DNA from: Solirubrobacterales bacterium
GTDB lineage: Bacteria; Actinomycetota; Thermoleophilia; Solirubrobacterales; 70-9
Direction of reading: 5' to 3'
NCBI GenBank assembly: GCA_009379895.1
Contig: WHSW01000002.1
Location: 1 to 62,925 of the forward strand
Length of the DNA stretch: 62,925 nt
How positions within the stretch are numbered: position 1 is the first letter of the stretch; each line of letters begins with the position of its first letter. The position numbers were made by a program, and so were the translations under genes. The notes below the pieces were generated by a model. The model was not told the DNA's origin, searched no databases, and worked only from the letters and a program-made list of their open reading frames with translations. Shown one piece after another: positions 15,308 through 23,320 of this stretch.

Positions 15308-18034
15308 CTACGGGCCGGTCCAGCCGTTCGCGTAACAGGGATCGTCGCCCGGGCAGGGGTTGATGAACCCGTCGACCTGCATGAAGTCCGAGGCCTGCTC
15401 GCGGGCCGCGATCGCGTCGCGCGAGTAGCTGTGCGGATCACCGCCGAATCCCCACTCGGGCCGCGGCGGCACGTTCTCGTCGGGCGCCACTCCCGAGCCC
15501 TGACAGTAATCCGGCGAATCGCCGCACTCCGGCCCGTTGTACTCCCAGCTCACCGGGCCGCCGTCCCAGTAGACGATCGCCGAGCCCGGGTACGGGAAGG
15601 AGTCGATCGGGTCGATGCCCATGAACGGGTCGACGTCCCAGTGGCGGCCGGGGTCGAGCGCCGGCTCATAGATCTTGGCGCCGGCGGTGCGCGCCGCCAC
15701 CTCGGCGGTCACGTTGGCGACCTGGTGATCGCCGACGTCGACCTGGTAGAGGACCTCGTGGGGCGGCGTGTCGGGCAGCGGGTGATCGGTGATGTGACCG
15801 GCGTAGCCGTTCGGCTCGCCGCGGTCCCAGAGCAGCTGCATGAGCGAGAAGATCACCTGGCGCTCGGCGAGGTTCGGGTAGTTGTCGTAGAGGCCGAGGC
15901 CGGGCAGCTCCGCGTACTCGTCGAAGTCGACGCTGCGCTGCAGCAGGGTCGAGTAGTTCATGCCCGGGACGTTGAGCACGGCGCGCTCGAAGTCCGGCGC
16001 GAGCGCGGTCAGCGCCCCGCCCATGATCCCGCCCTGGCTCTTGCCCTCGTAGAAGAGCCGGGTGGGGTCGATCACCGGCTCGGGCGGATGGGCGCCGGGG
16101 CCGTCGGGGTCGACCTGGAAGGCGGGGCTGGTGTTGAAGCCGTCGGCGTGGATCATCGCCCGCCCGACCATCAGGAAGTTGAGGAAGCCCTGCTGCATGC
16201 GGTCGGTGAGCTTGTTGAAGTTCGACAGGTCGGCGAGCGCCGAGACGACCGTGCCGATGTCCTCGGACGCGAAGCCGGCCCAGTTGACCGCGCAGAAGAG
16301 CATCCGGTGCTCGAACGACTGGTCGTCCTGGGAGCCGACCTGGCTCAGCGAGCCGAGCAGCCCGTGGCCGTAGAGGCCGGGCCGCAGCGGGACCACCTCG
16401 CCGCCCTCGACCACGGAGCGCGGGATGTTGCAGCGAAACGGGACCTCGGTGGTGAAGGCCGGGTCCCAGGTGATCTCACCGGCGGAGTCGAAGGCGAACT
16501 TCGACCCGGGCGGGCAGCCGTCCTGGTCGAGGTAGCAGGGCACGTTCTCGAGCGTGCCCTGCACCTGGCGCAGGATCTTCGGGTTCTCCGCCTCGGTGTA
16601 GTCGATCACCTCGTCGATGCGGAACTCGGGCGAGGCGCCCTGCACGGTCAGGTCGCCGAGGTCGGTGTCGCCGAGCCGCGCGAAGGCGTCGTCGCGGATC
16701 TCCAGGGCCCTGCCGGTGAGGCTGCGGTCGCTGGCGACCGTGAAGTCCCAGGCCATGTAGAGGCCGGCGTTGGAGATCCGGTGCGCCGCCAGCGCCGGGA
16801 AGACCTGGTCGCGCAGCTCACGGCAGCGGTAGAGGACCGCCGGGTCGGTGATCGGGGCGGAGTCGCGGCAGGCCTTGAACGCCGGAGGCGCATCGACCGG
16901 CTTGTCGGCGGCGTCCCTGAGATTGCGCAGGACGACCACATAGCGGTGGCCGGGGGTGAAGTTGCGCGCCGGCCGAATGATCAGGTTGACCGGTCCTGTG
17001 TTGGACGGGTTTGCGTTGATCCCGCCCGCGGCGATCAGGTTGCCGTCGGCGTCGTAGGTCGGCTTGACCGTCGTCGGGTTGGAGTCGAGCTCGGCCCAGA
17101 TCGGCCAGCGCTCGCCCGTCTCGGCGTCGATGATGAGGGCCGGGGCGTCGGGGTCGGCGTAGGCGTGCATGTCGCTGATCGGCACGAAGCCGGTGTTCTC
17201 GAACGCCTGCGGCGTGTCGACCGCCGGGATCTTGAGGGTGATCGGGTTGCCCGGGGAGAAGCCGTCGGCGCGGTTGATGTCGGTCGGGTCGATCGGCCTG
17301 CCGGCCACGTTCTCGGGCATCGCGTCCAGCGGCAGGTCGAGCCGCAGTCCGGTCGGGGTGACCGCCGGCTTGGTGAAGTAGTTGCTCGGCCACGGCTGCA
17401 TGCAGACGGCCGGGTCGAGCGGGTCGCAGGTGGACCGCTTCGGGACCACCGGGGACTCGGGCTGCAGGGGCGGCGGCTCGGCCGCGCACCGGGCCTTGTC
17501 GCGGCGCAGGGCCCTGCTGTCGTGGGCCCTGGCCTTCTTGCGGTGCGTGGCGCCCTTGCGGGCGACGGTCCTGCGGTAGGTGCCCTTGGCCCGCACCTCG
17601 TGGACGCCGCAGGCGCCGAGCAGGTCGACGCCCTCGGGTGTCAGGCGCAGGTTGACCTTCCTGGTGCGCTTGCCGCGCTTTCCCTCGTGGCCGGCCGCGC
17701 GCTTGATCCGCACCCTCTTGTGCTTGAAGACGCCGCGCTCGCCGTCCGCGCGCGCCGAGAGCCTGATCTTGGCCTTGGCGTTGCCGCGGACGGCCACCTT
17801 GACCCTGAGCTTGCCCTTGGCGAGCAGGCCGGCCTGGCCCCTCGTCCTCACGTTCAGGGAGACCTTTGCCCGCTTGTGCTTGCCGCCCGCGGCGCTCGCG
17901 CCGTCGTCGGCCGCGGCCGACGAATCGATCGCCCAGAGCAGCATCGCCGCCCCCAGCAGGCTGACCAGCACGAGCACCGCGAAGCCGCGATGAGCCGAAC
18001 GCGCGCGGTCCCGCTCCCCAACCTGATCCTGCAT
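15308..18034 (-). CDS. Large exported alpha/beta-hydrolase (bacterial virulence-factor lipase-like)
   Basis: 908 residues. A signal anchor/peptide (residues ~13-40) is followed by a Lys/Arg-rich beta module (45-170), then CDPLDPAVCMQPWPSNYFT, which resembles the N-terminal motif of the bacterial virulence-factor lipase family, and a C-terminal alpha/beta hydrolase region with GKSQGGIMGGAL as the likely nucleophile elbow (Ser). Many paired Cys suggest extracellular disulfides. The ATG at 18034 is preferred because GGGAGGAG lies just upstream. Substrate is unknown; esterase or lipase activity is inference. It is divergent from efp across a 173-nt spacer. Confidence 0.75.
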   Translation of the reverse strand: MQDQVGERDRARSAHRGFAVLVLVSLLGAAMLLWAIDSSAAADDGASAAGGKHKRAKVSLNVRTRGQAGLLAKGKLRVKVAVRGNAKAKIRLSARADGERGVFKHKRVRIKRAAGHEGKRGKRTRKVNLRLTPEGVDLLGACGVHEVRAKGTYRRTVARKGATHRKKARAHDSRALRRDKARCAAEPPPLQPESPVVPKRSTCDPLDPAVCMQPWPSNYFTKPAVTPTGLRLDLPLDAMPENVAGRPIDPTDINRADGFSPGNPITLKIPAVDTPQAFENTGFVPISDMHAYADPDAPALIIDAETGERWPIWAELDSNPTTVKPTYDADGNLIAAGGINANPSNTGPVNLIIRPARNFTPGHRYVVVLRNLRDAADKPVDAPPAFKACRDSAPITDPAVLYRCRELRDQVFPALAAHRISNAGLYMAWDFTVASDRSLTGRALEIRDDAFARLGDTDLGDLTVQGASPEFRIDEVIDYTEAENPKILRQVQGTLENVPCYLDQDGCPPGSKFAFDSAGEITWDPAFTTEVPFRCNIPRSVVEGGEVVPLRPGLYGHGLLGSLSQVGSQDDQSFEHRMLFCAVNWAGFASEDIGTVVSALADLSNFNKLTDRMQQGFLNFLMVGRAMIHADGFNTSPAFQVDPDGPGAHPPEPVIDPTRLFYEGKSQGGIMGGALTALAPDFERAVLNVPGMNYSTLLQRSVDFDEYAELPGLGLYDNYPNLAERQVIFSLMQLLWDRGEPNGYAGHITDHPLPDTPPHEVLYQVDVGDHQVANVTAEVAARTAGAKIYEPALDPGRHWDVDPFMGIDPIDSFPYPGSAIVYWDGGPVSWEYNGPECGDSPDYCQGSGVAPDENVPPRPEWGFGGDPHSYSRDAIAAREQASDFMQVDGFINPCPGDDPCYANGWTGP

Positions 18035-18126
18035 TCGAGTCTCCTCCCTGAAGGCGTACCTGGCGTCCGGCGGACCGGCTCCTTCCGGTTCGCGCAATCC
18101 GGGTCATACCAGTTCGACGCGTGCGA

Positions 18127-18182
18127 AGTCGGCACGCGCTGCTCACGAGTCGGCAGGCGCTGCTCGCCGATCGGCGACTCGG
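18127..18182. repeat. 21-nt tandem duplication and palindrome upstream of efp
   Basis: Two 21-22-nt copies (18127-18147 and 18148-18169, differing at a few positions) end in an inverted pair CGAGTCG/CGACTCG. The block fills the spacer between the divergent hydrolase and efp promoters. Confidence 0.7.
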
Positions 18183-18193
18183 CGGGCGGTCGC

Positions 18194-18199
18194 TAGCCT
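18194..18199 (+). promoter_or_regulatory. -10 element of efp
   Basis: TAGCCT ends 8 nt before the GTG start; there is no Shine-Dalgarno, consistent with a leaderless or very short-leader mRNA. Confidence 0.6.
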
Positions 18200-18207
18200 G
18201 GCGCGAC

Positions 18208-18768
18208 GTGATTTCAACCAACCAGTTCAAGAACGGGGCGCATATCGAGGTCGACGGGACGATCTATCGGATCATGGAGTTCCAGCACGTCAAGCCGGGC
18301 AAGGGCGGGGCGTTCGTGCGCACGAAGCTGCGACGCGCCGAGGACGGCGGCGTGATCGACAAGACCTTTCGGGCCGGCGAGAAGTTTCGCCCGGTGCGCA
18401 CCGAGACGCGCAAGATGCAGTACCTCTACGACGCCGGCGACGCGGCCGTGTTCATGGACACCCGCTCCTACGAGCAGACCGAGATCCCGGGCGAGACGGC
18501 CGGTGAGGAGATGCGCTGGGTGCTGCCCAACGACGAGGTCGAGATCCTGTTCGTCGACGAGCGGCCGACCGGCGTCCAGGTCGCGAGCGCGATCGAGATG
18601 ACCGTCTCCCAGACCGACCCGGGGCTCAAGGGCGACACCGCCTCGGGCGGCGGGACCAAGCCGGCCACGCTCGAGTCCGGGGTCGTCGTCCAGGTCCCGC
18701 TGTTCATCGAGGAGGGCGAGCGGGTCCGCGTCGACACCCGCAGCGGCGAGTACGTCTCGCGCGCCTGA
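18208..18768 (+). CDS. efp: Translation elongation factor P
   Basis: 186 residues, the standard length. EF-P binds the ribosome between P and E sites and relieves stalling at consecutive prolines. Three OB/KOW-like domains are visible: ISTNQFKNGAHIEVDG at the start, HVKPGKGGAF with the tip Lys that is modified in some bacteria, and the C-terminal KGDTASGGGTKPATLESG block. The GTG at 18208 begins the conserved (M)ISTNQFK sequence; the longer frame to 18121 runs through spacer repeats and is rejected. Downstream nusB is also part of the usual cluster but a methyltransferase gene on the other strand intervenes. Confidence 0.97.
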   Translation: MISTNQFKNGAHIEVDGTIYRIMEFQHVKPGKGGAFVRTKLRRAEDGGVIDKTFRAGEKFRPVRTETRKMQYLYDAGDAAVFMDTRSYEQTEIPGETAGEEMRWVLPNDEVEILFVDERPTGVQVASAIEMTVSQTDPGLKGDTASGGGTKPATLESGVVVQVPLFIEEGERVRVDTRSGEYVSRA

Positions 18769-18792
18769 GCGCGGAGGAGGTGGCGGGGGTGG

Positions 18793-19872
18793 TTAGGGCC
18801 GCGCCTCCAGCACCAGGTTGAACGGCGTCTCGGTGGCACGGCGGAAGCGGCTGAACCCGGCCTCGGCGGCGATTTCGCCGAGGCGCTTCTCGCCGGCCTG
18901 GGCGCCGAGCCCGAGCCCGACCTCCTGGTCGAGCGAGGAGGGCGTGCAGATCAGCGTCGACGCCGCGTAGTAGACGCGCCCGACCGGGTTCAGGTTCTCG
19001 GCCAGCGAGTCGGCCGAGAACGGCTCGACCAGCATCACGGTGCCGTCGTCGTCGATCGTCTCGCGCACGTGCTTCATCGCCCCGACCGGGTCGCCCATGT
19101 CGTGCAGGCAGTCGAAGAAGCAGACCAGGTCGTAGCCCTCGCCCGGGAAGTCCTTCGCCGTCGCGACCTCGAACCCGGTGTTCGAGCCGAGCCCCTCCGC
19201 CGCGGCGAGCTCGCGCGCGCGCTCGATCGACGCGTCGTGATAGTCGAACCCGACGAACCTGGACTCGGGGTAGGCCCCGGCCATCAGCATCGTCGAGACC
19301 CCGTGCCCGCAGCCGATGTCGGCGACCTTGCCGCCGGCGCGCAGCTTCTCATCGACTCCCTCCAGCGCCGGGATCCACTCGGCCACCAGGTGCGTCCGGT
19401 ACCCGGGCCTGAAGAACTGCTCGGTGCCCAGGAACAGCTCCGGGTCGTGCTCGTGCCAGCCGAACCCGTCGCCGGTGCGCATCCGCTCGGCGATCCTGTC
19501 GCGGTCCTTGAACGCGGAGCTGACGATGTGATAGCCGCCGAGCACGTACACGGGGCTGTCCTCGTCGGCGAGGGCCATCGCCTGCTCGGGCGGCAGCGTG
19601 AACGCGTCGGCTTCGGCGTCGTAGGTGAGATAGCCGCTCGCCGCCTGCGCGGACGCCCACTCGCGCACGTAGCGCTCCGAGACCCCGCTGCGCTCGGCGA
19701 TCTCGGCCGAGCTCAGTGGCCCGGCCCCGGCGAGCGCCTTCCAGAGGCCCAGCTTGCCGCCGATCATCACCAGGACGCCGTTCATCGCCGCCCCCATGTC
19801 GACCACGGCCTGGCCCATGAACTGCTCGAGCCGTGCCTCGTCGACCGCCTGGGGCGCGGTGTGACTCTCCAT
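18793..19872 (-). CDS. SAM-dependent methyltransferase with N-terminal winged-helix domain
   Basis: 359 residues. Residues 1-100 form a winged-helix-like domain (SSAEIAERSGVSERYVREWASAQAASGYL), and residues ~170-300 the Rossmann methyltransferase fold with VADIGCGHGVSTMLMAGAYPESRFVGFDYH as the SAM-binding motif. This architecture is common in actinomycetes, similar to O-methyltransferases; the acceptor is unknown. Start at ATG 19872 is set by an excellent Shine-Dalgarno (AAGGAGG at 19879-19885, minus strand). It sits convergent to efp and divergent from nusB, breaking the usual efp-nusB neighbourhood, so it may be a later insertion. Confidence 0.9.
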   Translation of the reverse strand: MESHTAPQAVDEARLEQFMGQAVVDMGAAMNGVLVMIGGKLGLWKALAGAGPLSSAEIAERSGVSERYVREWASAQAASGYLTYDAEADAFTLPPEQAMALADEDSPVYVLGGYHIVSSAFKDRDRIAERMRTGDGFGWHEHDPELFLGTEQFFRPGYRTHLVAEWIPALEGVDEKLRAGGKVADIGCGHGVSTMLMAGAYPESRFVGFDYHDASIERARELAAAEGLGSNTGFEVATAKDFPGEGYDLVCFFDCLHDMGDPVGAMKHVRETIDDDGTVMLVEPFSADSLAENLNPVGRVYYAASTLICTPSSLDQEVGLGLGAQAGEKRLGEIAAEAGFSRFRRATETPFNLVLEARP

Positions 19873-20020
19873 GATCCACCTCCTTCGCAGGTGCTGGCTG
19901 CCCGGGCGCCGCGCGTCCGCGCCGCCGCCTGCGGATCGATTCGTTGCGACCGTCTCATCGCGGCCGGCACGTGTCAACCCCGGCGGCGCCCGCGATCGCC
20001 TGATCTCGGACCCCAGCGCG

Positions 20021-20026
20021 TAGGCT
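20021..20026 (+). promoter_or_regulatory. -10 element of nusB
   Basis: TAGGCT lies 10 nt before the nusB ATG, with no clear Shine-Dalgarno in between. Confidence 0.5.
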
Positions 20027-20036
20027 CCAGTCACTC

Positions 20037-20423
20037 ATGCGCCGGTCCGACCAACGCCGCGACGCGGTCTTCGCCCTCTATCAGGGCGAGGTCACCGGGC
20101 GCCCGCCGCTAGAGCTGATCGATCGCGAGGCGAAGCCGTTCACGCGCGAGCTGATCGCCGGGGTCGCGGACGAGCGGGCGTCGCTCGACGAGGAGATCGG
20201 GCGCCTGTCACACGGCTGGGAGCTCGACCGGATCGCGTCCCTGGAGCGCTGCATCATGCGCGTCGCCCTGTACGAGATGCGCCACCGCGAGGACGTCCCG
20301 GTGGAGGTGGCGATCGACGAGGCTGTGAACCTGGCGAAGGAGTACTGCGGCGCCGAGGCGCCCGGGTTCGTCAACGGCATCCTCGGCTCGGCCGCGCGCG
20401 ACGTCGAGGAGGCTCCGTCGTGA
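20037..20423 (+). CDS. nusB: Transcription antitermination factor NusB
   Basis: 128 residues, all-helical. NusB binds boxA RNA with S10 and takes part in rRNA transcription antitermination. Family hallmarks: RRSDQRRDAVFALYQGEVTG at the start, FTRELIAGV near 40, LDRIASLERCIMRVALYEM near 65, and VPVEVAIDEAVNLAKEYCG with FVNGILG near the end. The arginine-rich N-terminal segment is the RNA-binding part. It overlaps the next small gene by GTGA, giving a nusB-small protein-polyprenyl synthase run. Confidence 0.95.
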   Translation: MRRSDQRRDAVFALYQGEVTGRPPLELIDREAKPFTRELIAGVADERASLDEEIGRLSHGWELDRIASLERCIMRVALYEMRHREDVPVEVAIDEAVNLAKEYCGAEAPGFVNGILGSAARDVEEAPS

Positions 20424-20629
20424 GCGGCGATGCTCCGGCCCTCGGCGATCCGGCGGGCGAGATCGACGCGATGGCGGCGCGCCTGCGCGAGCTCGCGGCG
20501 CTGCTGCGCGACCCCGAGGCCGGCGACGAGCCCGCCGCCGAGCTCGCCCGCGAGGCCGCCGAGCTGGTCAGCCGGGCGGGCAACGAGATCGATCGCGTGC
20601 TTCGCGAGGGCGATCCCGAGCCGGGCTGA
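20420..20629 (+). CDS. Small acidic helical protein, XseB-like
   Basis: 69 residues, almost entirely helical, with a heptad-like pattern (IDAMAARLRELAALLRD, then AAELAREAAELVSRAGNEIDRVLRE). Size, composition and position between nusB and a polyprenyl synthase match exodeoxyribonuclease VII small subunit (XseB), which in many bacteria sits exactly there. However, no large subunit gene (xseA) is in the window and the XseB core is only weakly recognisable. It could instead be an unrelated short coiled-coil protein. GTG start overlaps the nusB stop. Confidence 0.55.
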   Translation: MSGDAPALGDPAGEIDAMAARLRELAALLRDPEAGDEPAAELAREAAELVSRAGNEIDRVLREGDPEPG

Positions 20630-20637
20630 CGGGCGGC

Positions 20638-21543
20638 ATGAGCGACTACCCCGAGGAGCTTCGCGGGCTCGTCGAGGATTACCTGGGGGGGCTCGGGTTC
20701 TCCGAGCGCGAGGCCACGGCGGGCCTCGACGCGGCGATGCGCTACTCGCTGCTCGCCGGGGGTAAGCGGATCCGCCCGGTGCTCTGCCTCGCCGCCGCGC
20801 GCGCCGCCGGCGCCGACCCCGCGGGCGTGCTCCCGGCCGCGGCGGCGATCGAGCTGATCCACACCTACTCGCTGATCCACGACGACCTGCCCGCGATGGA
20901 CGACGACGACCTGCGCCGGGGGCGGCCGACCTCGCACGTCGTCCACGGCGACGATGTCGCGATCCTCGCCGGCGACGGGCTGTTCGCGGAGGCCATCAGG
21001 CTCTTCTGCGAGCGCCAGGAGGGCGAGCCGGCGCGGGTCCTTGCGGCGCTCGGCGAGCTCGCCAGGGCGACCGGGGTCGAGGGGATGGTCGGCGGCCAGT
21101 ACCGCGACGTGACGTTGGCAAGGCCCGGCATCTCCTCCGCTTCGCGTCCGGGGATGCCGGGGTCCGGGGCAGACCTGAGAGAGCTGCATGCGCTGAAGAC
21201 CGGCAGGCTGATCTCCGCGAGCGTGGTCGTCCCCCTGATCCTCGCCGGGCTCGACGACGAGGCGATGGCCCCCTACCGGGGCTTCGCCGACGAGCTCGGG
21301 GTCCTGTTTCAGATCGTCGACGACATCCTCGACGTCACCGGCTCCGACGAGCAGCTCGGCAAGCCGCGAGGCTCCGACGAGCGGCTCGGCAAGCTCACCT
21401 ACGTGAGCCTGTTCGGCCTCGAGCGGGCGCGCGAGCTGGCCGCCGAGTCGCACGCGAAGGCGCTCGCCGCACTCACCGAGGCCGGCGGCGAGACCGCCGA
21501 CCTCGAGCTGATCACCGACCTCATCCACACCCGCCGGCGCTAG
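20638..21543 (+). CDS. Polyprenyl (farnesyl/geranylgeranyl) diphosphate synthase
   Basis: 301 residues. It condenses isopentenyl diphosphate with allylic diphosphates. First Asp-rich motif DDLPAMDDDD (about 82-91), second DDILD (about 228), and GGKRIRP near residue 40 are all intact. The residues before the first motif do not safely tell C15 from C20 product. It is 8 nt after the XseB-like gene and 1.8 kb from dxs, so isoprenoid genes cluster here. Two oddities: an extra Pro/Gly/Ser loop near 162-180, and a 24-nt duplication (21340-21363 and 21370-21393) that repeats GSDEQLGK after the second motif. Confidence 0.93.
   Translation: MSDYPEELRGLVEDYLGGLGFSEREATAGLDAAMRYSLLAGGKRIRPVLCLAAARAAGADPAGVLPAAAAIELIHTYSLIHDDLPAMDDDDLRRGRPTSHVVHGDDVAILAGDGLFAEAIRLFCERQEGEPARVLAALGELARATGVEGMVGGQYRDVTLARPGISSASRPGMPGSGADLRELHALKTGRLISASVVVPLILAGLDDEAMAPYRGFADELGVLFQIVDDILDVTGSDEQLGKPRGSDERLGKLTYVSLFGLERARELAAESHAKALAALTEAGGETADLELITDLIHTRRR
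21340..21393 (+). repeat. 24-nt duplication with 30-nt period in the polyprenyl synthase gene
   Basis: Copies at 21340-21363 and 21370-21393 differ at one base and encode GSDEQLGK then GSDERLGK, in frame, in the loop after the second Asp-rich motif. Confidence 0.9.
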
Positions 21544-21560
21544 GTCGCAGGCGCCCGGCG

Positions 21561-21598
21561 GGGCGACTTATGGGTGCCCCAACGCCGATAAGTCGCCC
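21561..21598. terminator. Intergenic inverted repeat after the polyprenyl synthase gene
   Basis: A perfect 10-bp inverted repeat (GGGCGACTTA and its complement) flanks an 18-nt loop. It could end the upstream transcript, but no T-run follows; it may instead be a repeated palindromic element (compare 42140-42168). Confidence 0.5.
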
Positions 21599-21621
21599 AC
21601 TGGCCGCGGCTCGGCTTCTCC

Positions 21622-21627
21622 TACCCT
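21622..21627 (+). promoter_or_regulatory. -10 element of the metallophosphoesterase gene
   Basis: TACCCT ends 7 nt before the ATG with no Shine-Dalgarno between, the leaderless arrangement. Confidence 0.55.
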
Positions 21628-21634
21628 CGCTCCG

Positions 21635-22948
21635 ATGAGTGTCCGAGCGCGAGCGACCTCCGCGGCAGCGCGCCTGCGCGCGCTCCGGCCGCCGAGCCGG
21701 CTGCGAGCGATTCGGCTGCCCCGATGGGCATACCTCAGCCTGTGCGCCCTCGCGCTGACGATCGTCGGAGTGCTGCTCGGGTTGCGCCTCGCCGGGACAA
21801 GCGCCCATGACACGGCCCTCGGCCGCGTCTCGTTCGAGGTCGAGCCATCGCTGTCGGGTGGGGTGGAGGCCTATGTCCCGGTGGCCGACTGGGGCCTGCG
21901 CGCCTCGGCCTTCGACGGCCCGTTCAAGCTCCGGGTCGAGCTGCGGACGCTCGACCGCGAGGCCCTGCTCGACGCCGCGGGGGGAGATCGCTCGCAGCTC
22001 GAGCGCGCCGAGGCGGACCTCAGCGACGGCGCCACGGCGGCGACCCTGCGGGCGCTCGCTTGGGCCGCCGTGGCGACGGCGGTCCTCTGCCTGGCCGCGA
22101 TGCTGATCTGGCCCGCCGCCCGGCGCGCGAAGGCGACGCTGCCGCTGATCACCGCGGCCGCGTTCGTCCTGATCGCCGGGGGGAGCCTGCTGCTCGCGCG
22201 GGCGAGCTTCGACGCGGCGGCGCTGCACAGCCCCACCTACTACGCGCACGGCGCCGAGCTCGATCGCCTGCTCGCGGCGGCCGAGACCGAGCGGGTGCGC
22301 AGCGGGTATGGCTCCGAGCTGGAGAGCGTCCTGCGCAGCGTCAGCACGGTGCTCGCCGACCGGCCGGTCGGGACGCCCGGCGAGCGCCAGCTCTACCTCG
22401 GCTCGGACCTGCACGGAAACGCGCTCGTGATCGACCCCCTGGCGAAGTTCTTCGCCGGCGCCCCGGTGCTGCTCGCCGGCGACTTCGGTCAGCGCGGGAC
22501 CCAGCCGGAGGCGAACCTGATCGCCCCGATGGTGGCGGCGCTCGGCGAGCGCGTCGTCGCCGTCTCGGGTAACCACGACTCGGCTCTCTTCATGCGCGCG
22601 CTCGCCGATCACGGGGTGACCGTGCTCGGGGAGGGCGTCGGGGATGGCGTCGGCGAGTCCCAGGGCGACTCGGGCGCGAGCCGCGTGCTGGACGTCGAGG
22701 GCCTGAAGGTCGCGGGGTTTCCCGACCCGTTCGAGTCGCGCGACGGCGATCCCGGCGCTCCGGATCGGCCGCTGGATTACGACGACCTGGCCGACGGCGA
22801 GGCGTTCGCCGAGCGCTCGGCCGTACGGCTTCGGCGCTGGTTCGACGCCCTGCCGGAGTCGCCCGACGTGGTCATGGTGCACCAGAACGACCTCGCCCAG
22901 TCGCTCGCCGAGTCGCTGTACGAGGACGACTACCCCGACCGCTGGTGA
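21635..22948 (+). CDS. Membrane metallophosphoesterase, N-terminal part of a split gene
   Basis: 437 residues: an N-terminal membrane segment (residues ~32-55), two more near 135-190, then a calcineurin-like phosphoesterase domain with GSDLHGN, LLAGDFGQRG, SGNHDS and MVHQND. The last metal-binding motif of the family, GHxH, is missing from this frame and appears at once in the next frame (GHDHQQH, from 22945). The stop follows the residues DRW. So the active site is divided between two frames. This may be a real frameshift mutation, a sequencing error of one base, or a coupled two-chain enzyme. A TACCCT -10 lies just upstream. Confidence 0.8.
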   Translation: MSVRARATSAAARLRALRPPSRLRAIRLPRWAYLSLCALALTIVGVLLGLRLAGTSAHDTALGRVSFEVEPSLSGGVEAYVPVADWGLRASAFDGPFKLRVELRTLDREALLDAAGGDRSQLERAEADLSDGATAATLRALAWAAVATAVLCLAAMLIWPAARRAKATLPLITAAAFVLIAGGSLLLARASFDAAALHSPTYYAHGAELDRLLAAAETERVRSGYGSELESVLRSVSTVLADRPVGTPGERQLYLGSDLHGNALVIDPLAKFFAGAPVLLAGDFGQRGTQPEANLIAPMVAALGERVVAVSGNHDSALFMRALADHGVTVLGEGVGDGVGESQGDSGASRVLDVEGLKVAGFPDPFESRDGDPGAPDRPLDYDDLADGEAFAERSAVRLRRWFDALPESPDVVMVHQNDLAQSLAESLYEDDYPDRW

Positions 22949-23247
22949 TCGCGACGGGCCATGACCACCAGCAGCACGTCGACCGCTACGGTGAGATCAC
23001 CGTCGTCGACGGGGGCACGGTCGGCGCCGGCGGGGTCTTCGACGCGGGGGTCGCCTACTCCGGCCTCGCGCACCTGTACTTCGACGCCGACCGGCCGGTG
23101 CTGCGGTCGGTCGACCTGATCGCCGTCGAGCCGTTCTCGGGGCGGGCCCGGGGGTCGCGCGTCGTGATCGACTCCCTGTGCCCGGACGAGGACCGCTGCT
23201 CCTATCGCCCGGGAGACCCCGAGGTGACCGTGGTCGAGGGGCCGTGA
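22945..23247 (+). CDS. Metallophosphoesterase, C-terminal part of the split gene
   Basis: 100 residues beginning VIATGHDHQQHVDRYGEITVVDGGTVGAGG, which is the final metal-ligand motif and closing beta strands of a calcineurin-like phosphoesterase. It overlaps the upstream stop by GTGA, in the frame reached by a -1 shift at TGG. Coupled translation from the GTG is possible and would yield a separate chain. No slippery heptamer is visible at the junction. The C-terminal tail has two Cys (SLCPDEDRCS). Together the two parts make a normal-length protein. Confidence 0.75.
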   Translation: MIATGHDHQQHVDRYGEITVVDGGTVGAGGVFDAGVAYSGLAHLYFDADRPVLRSVDLIAVEPFSGRARGSRVVIDSLCPDEDRCSYRPGDPEVTVVEGP

Positions 23248-23320
23248 TCGGCCGCGCCCGGCGGTCGGCCGGGCCTGCGACTGCCACAATCCGGACTTCC
23301 GAACCCGAGCGCCGGCGCCG

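Noticed and set aside
15029-18196. Plus-strand open frame of 1055 codons
   Set aside because: It is antisense to the exported lipase-like gene, which has a signal peptide, a Shine-Dalgarno and a GKSQGG motif. The antisense translation has no domain-like pattern.
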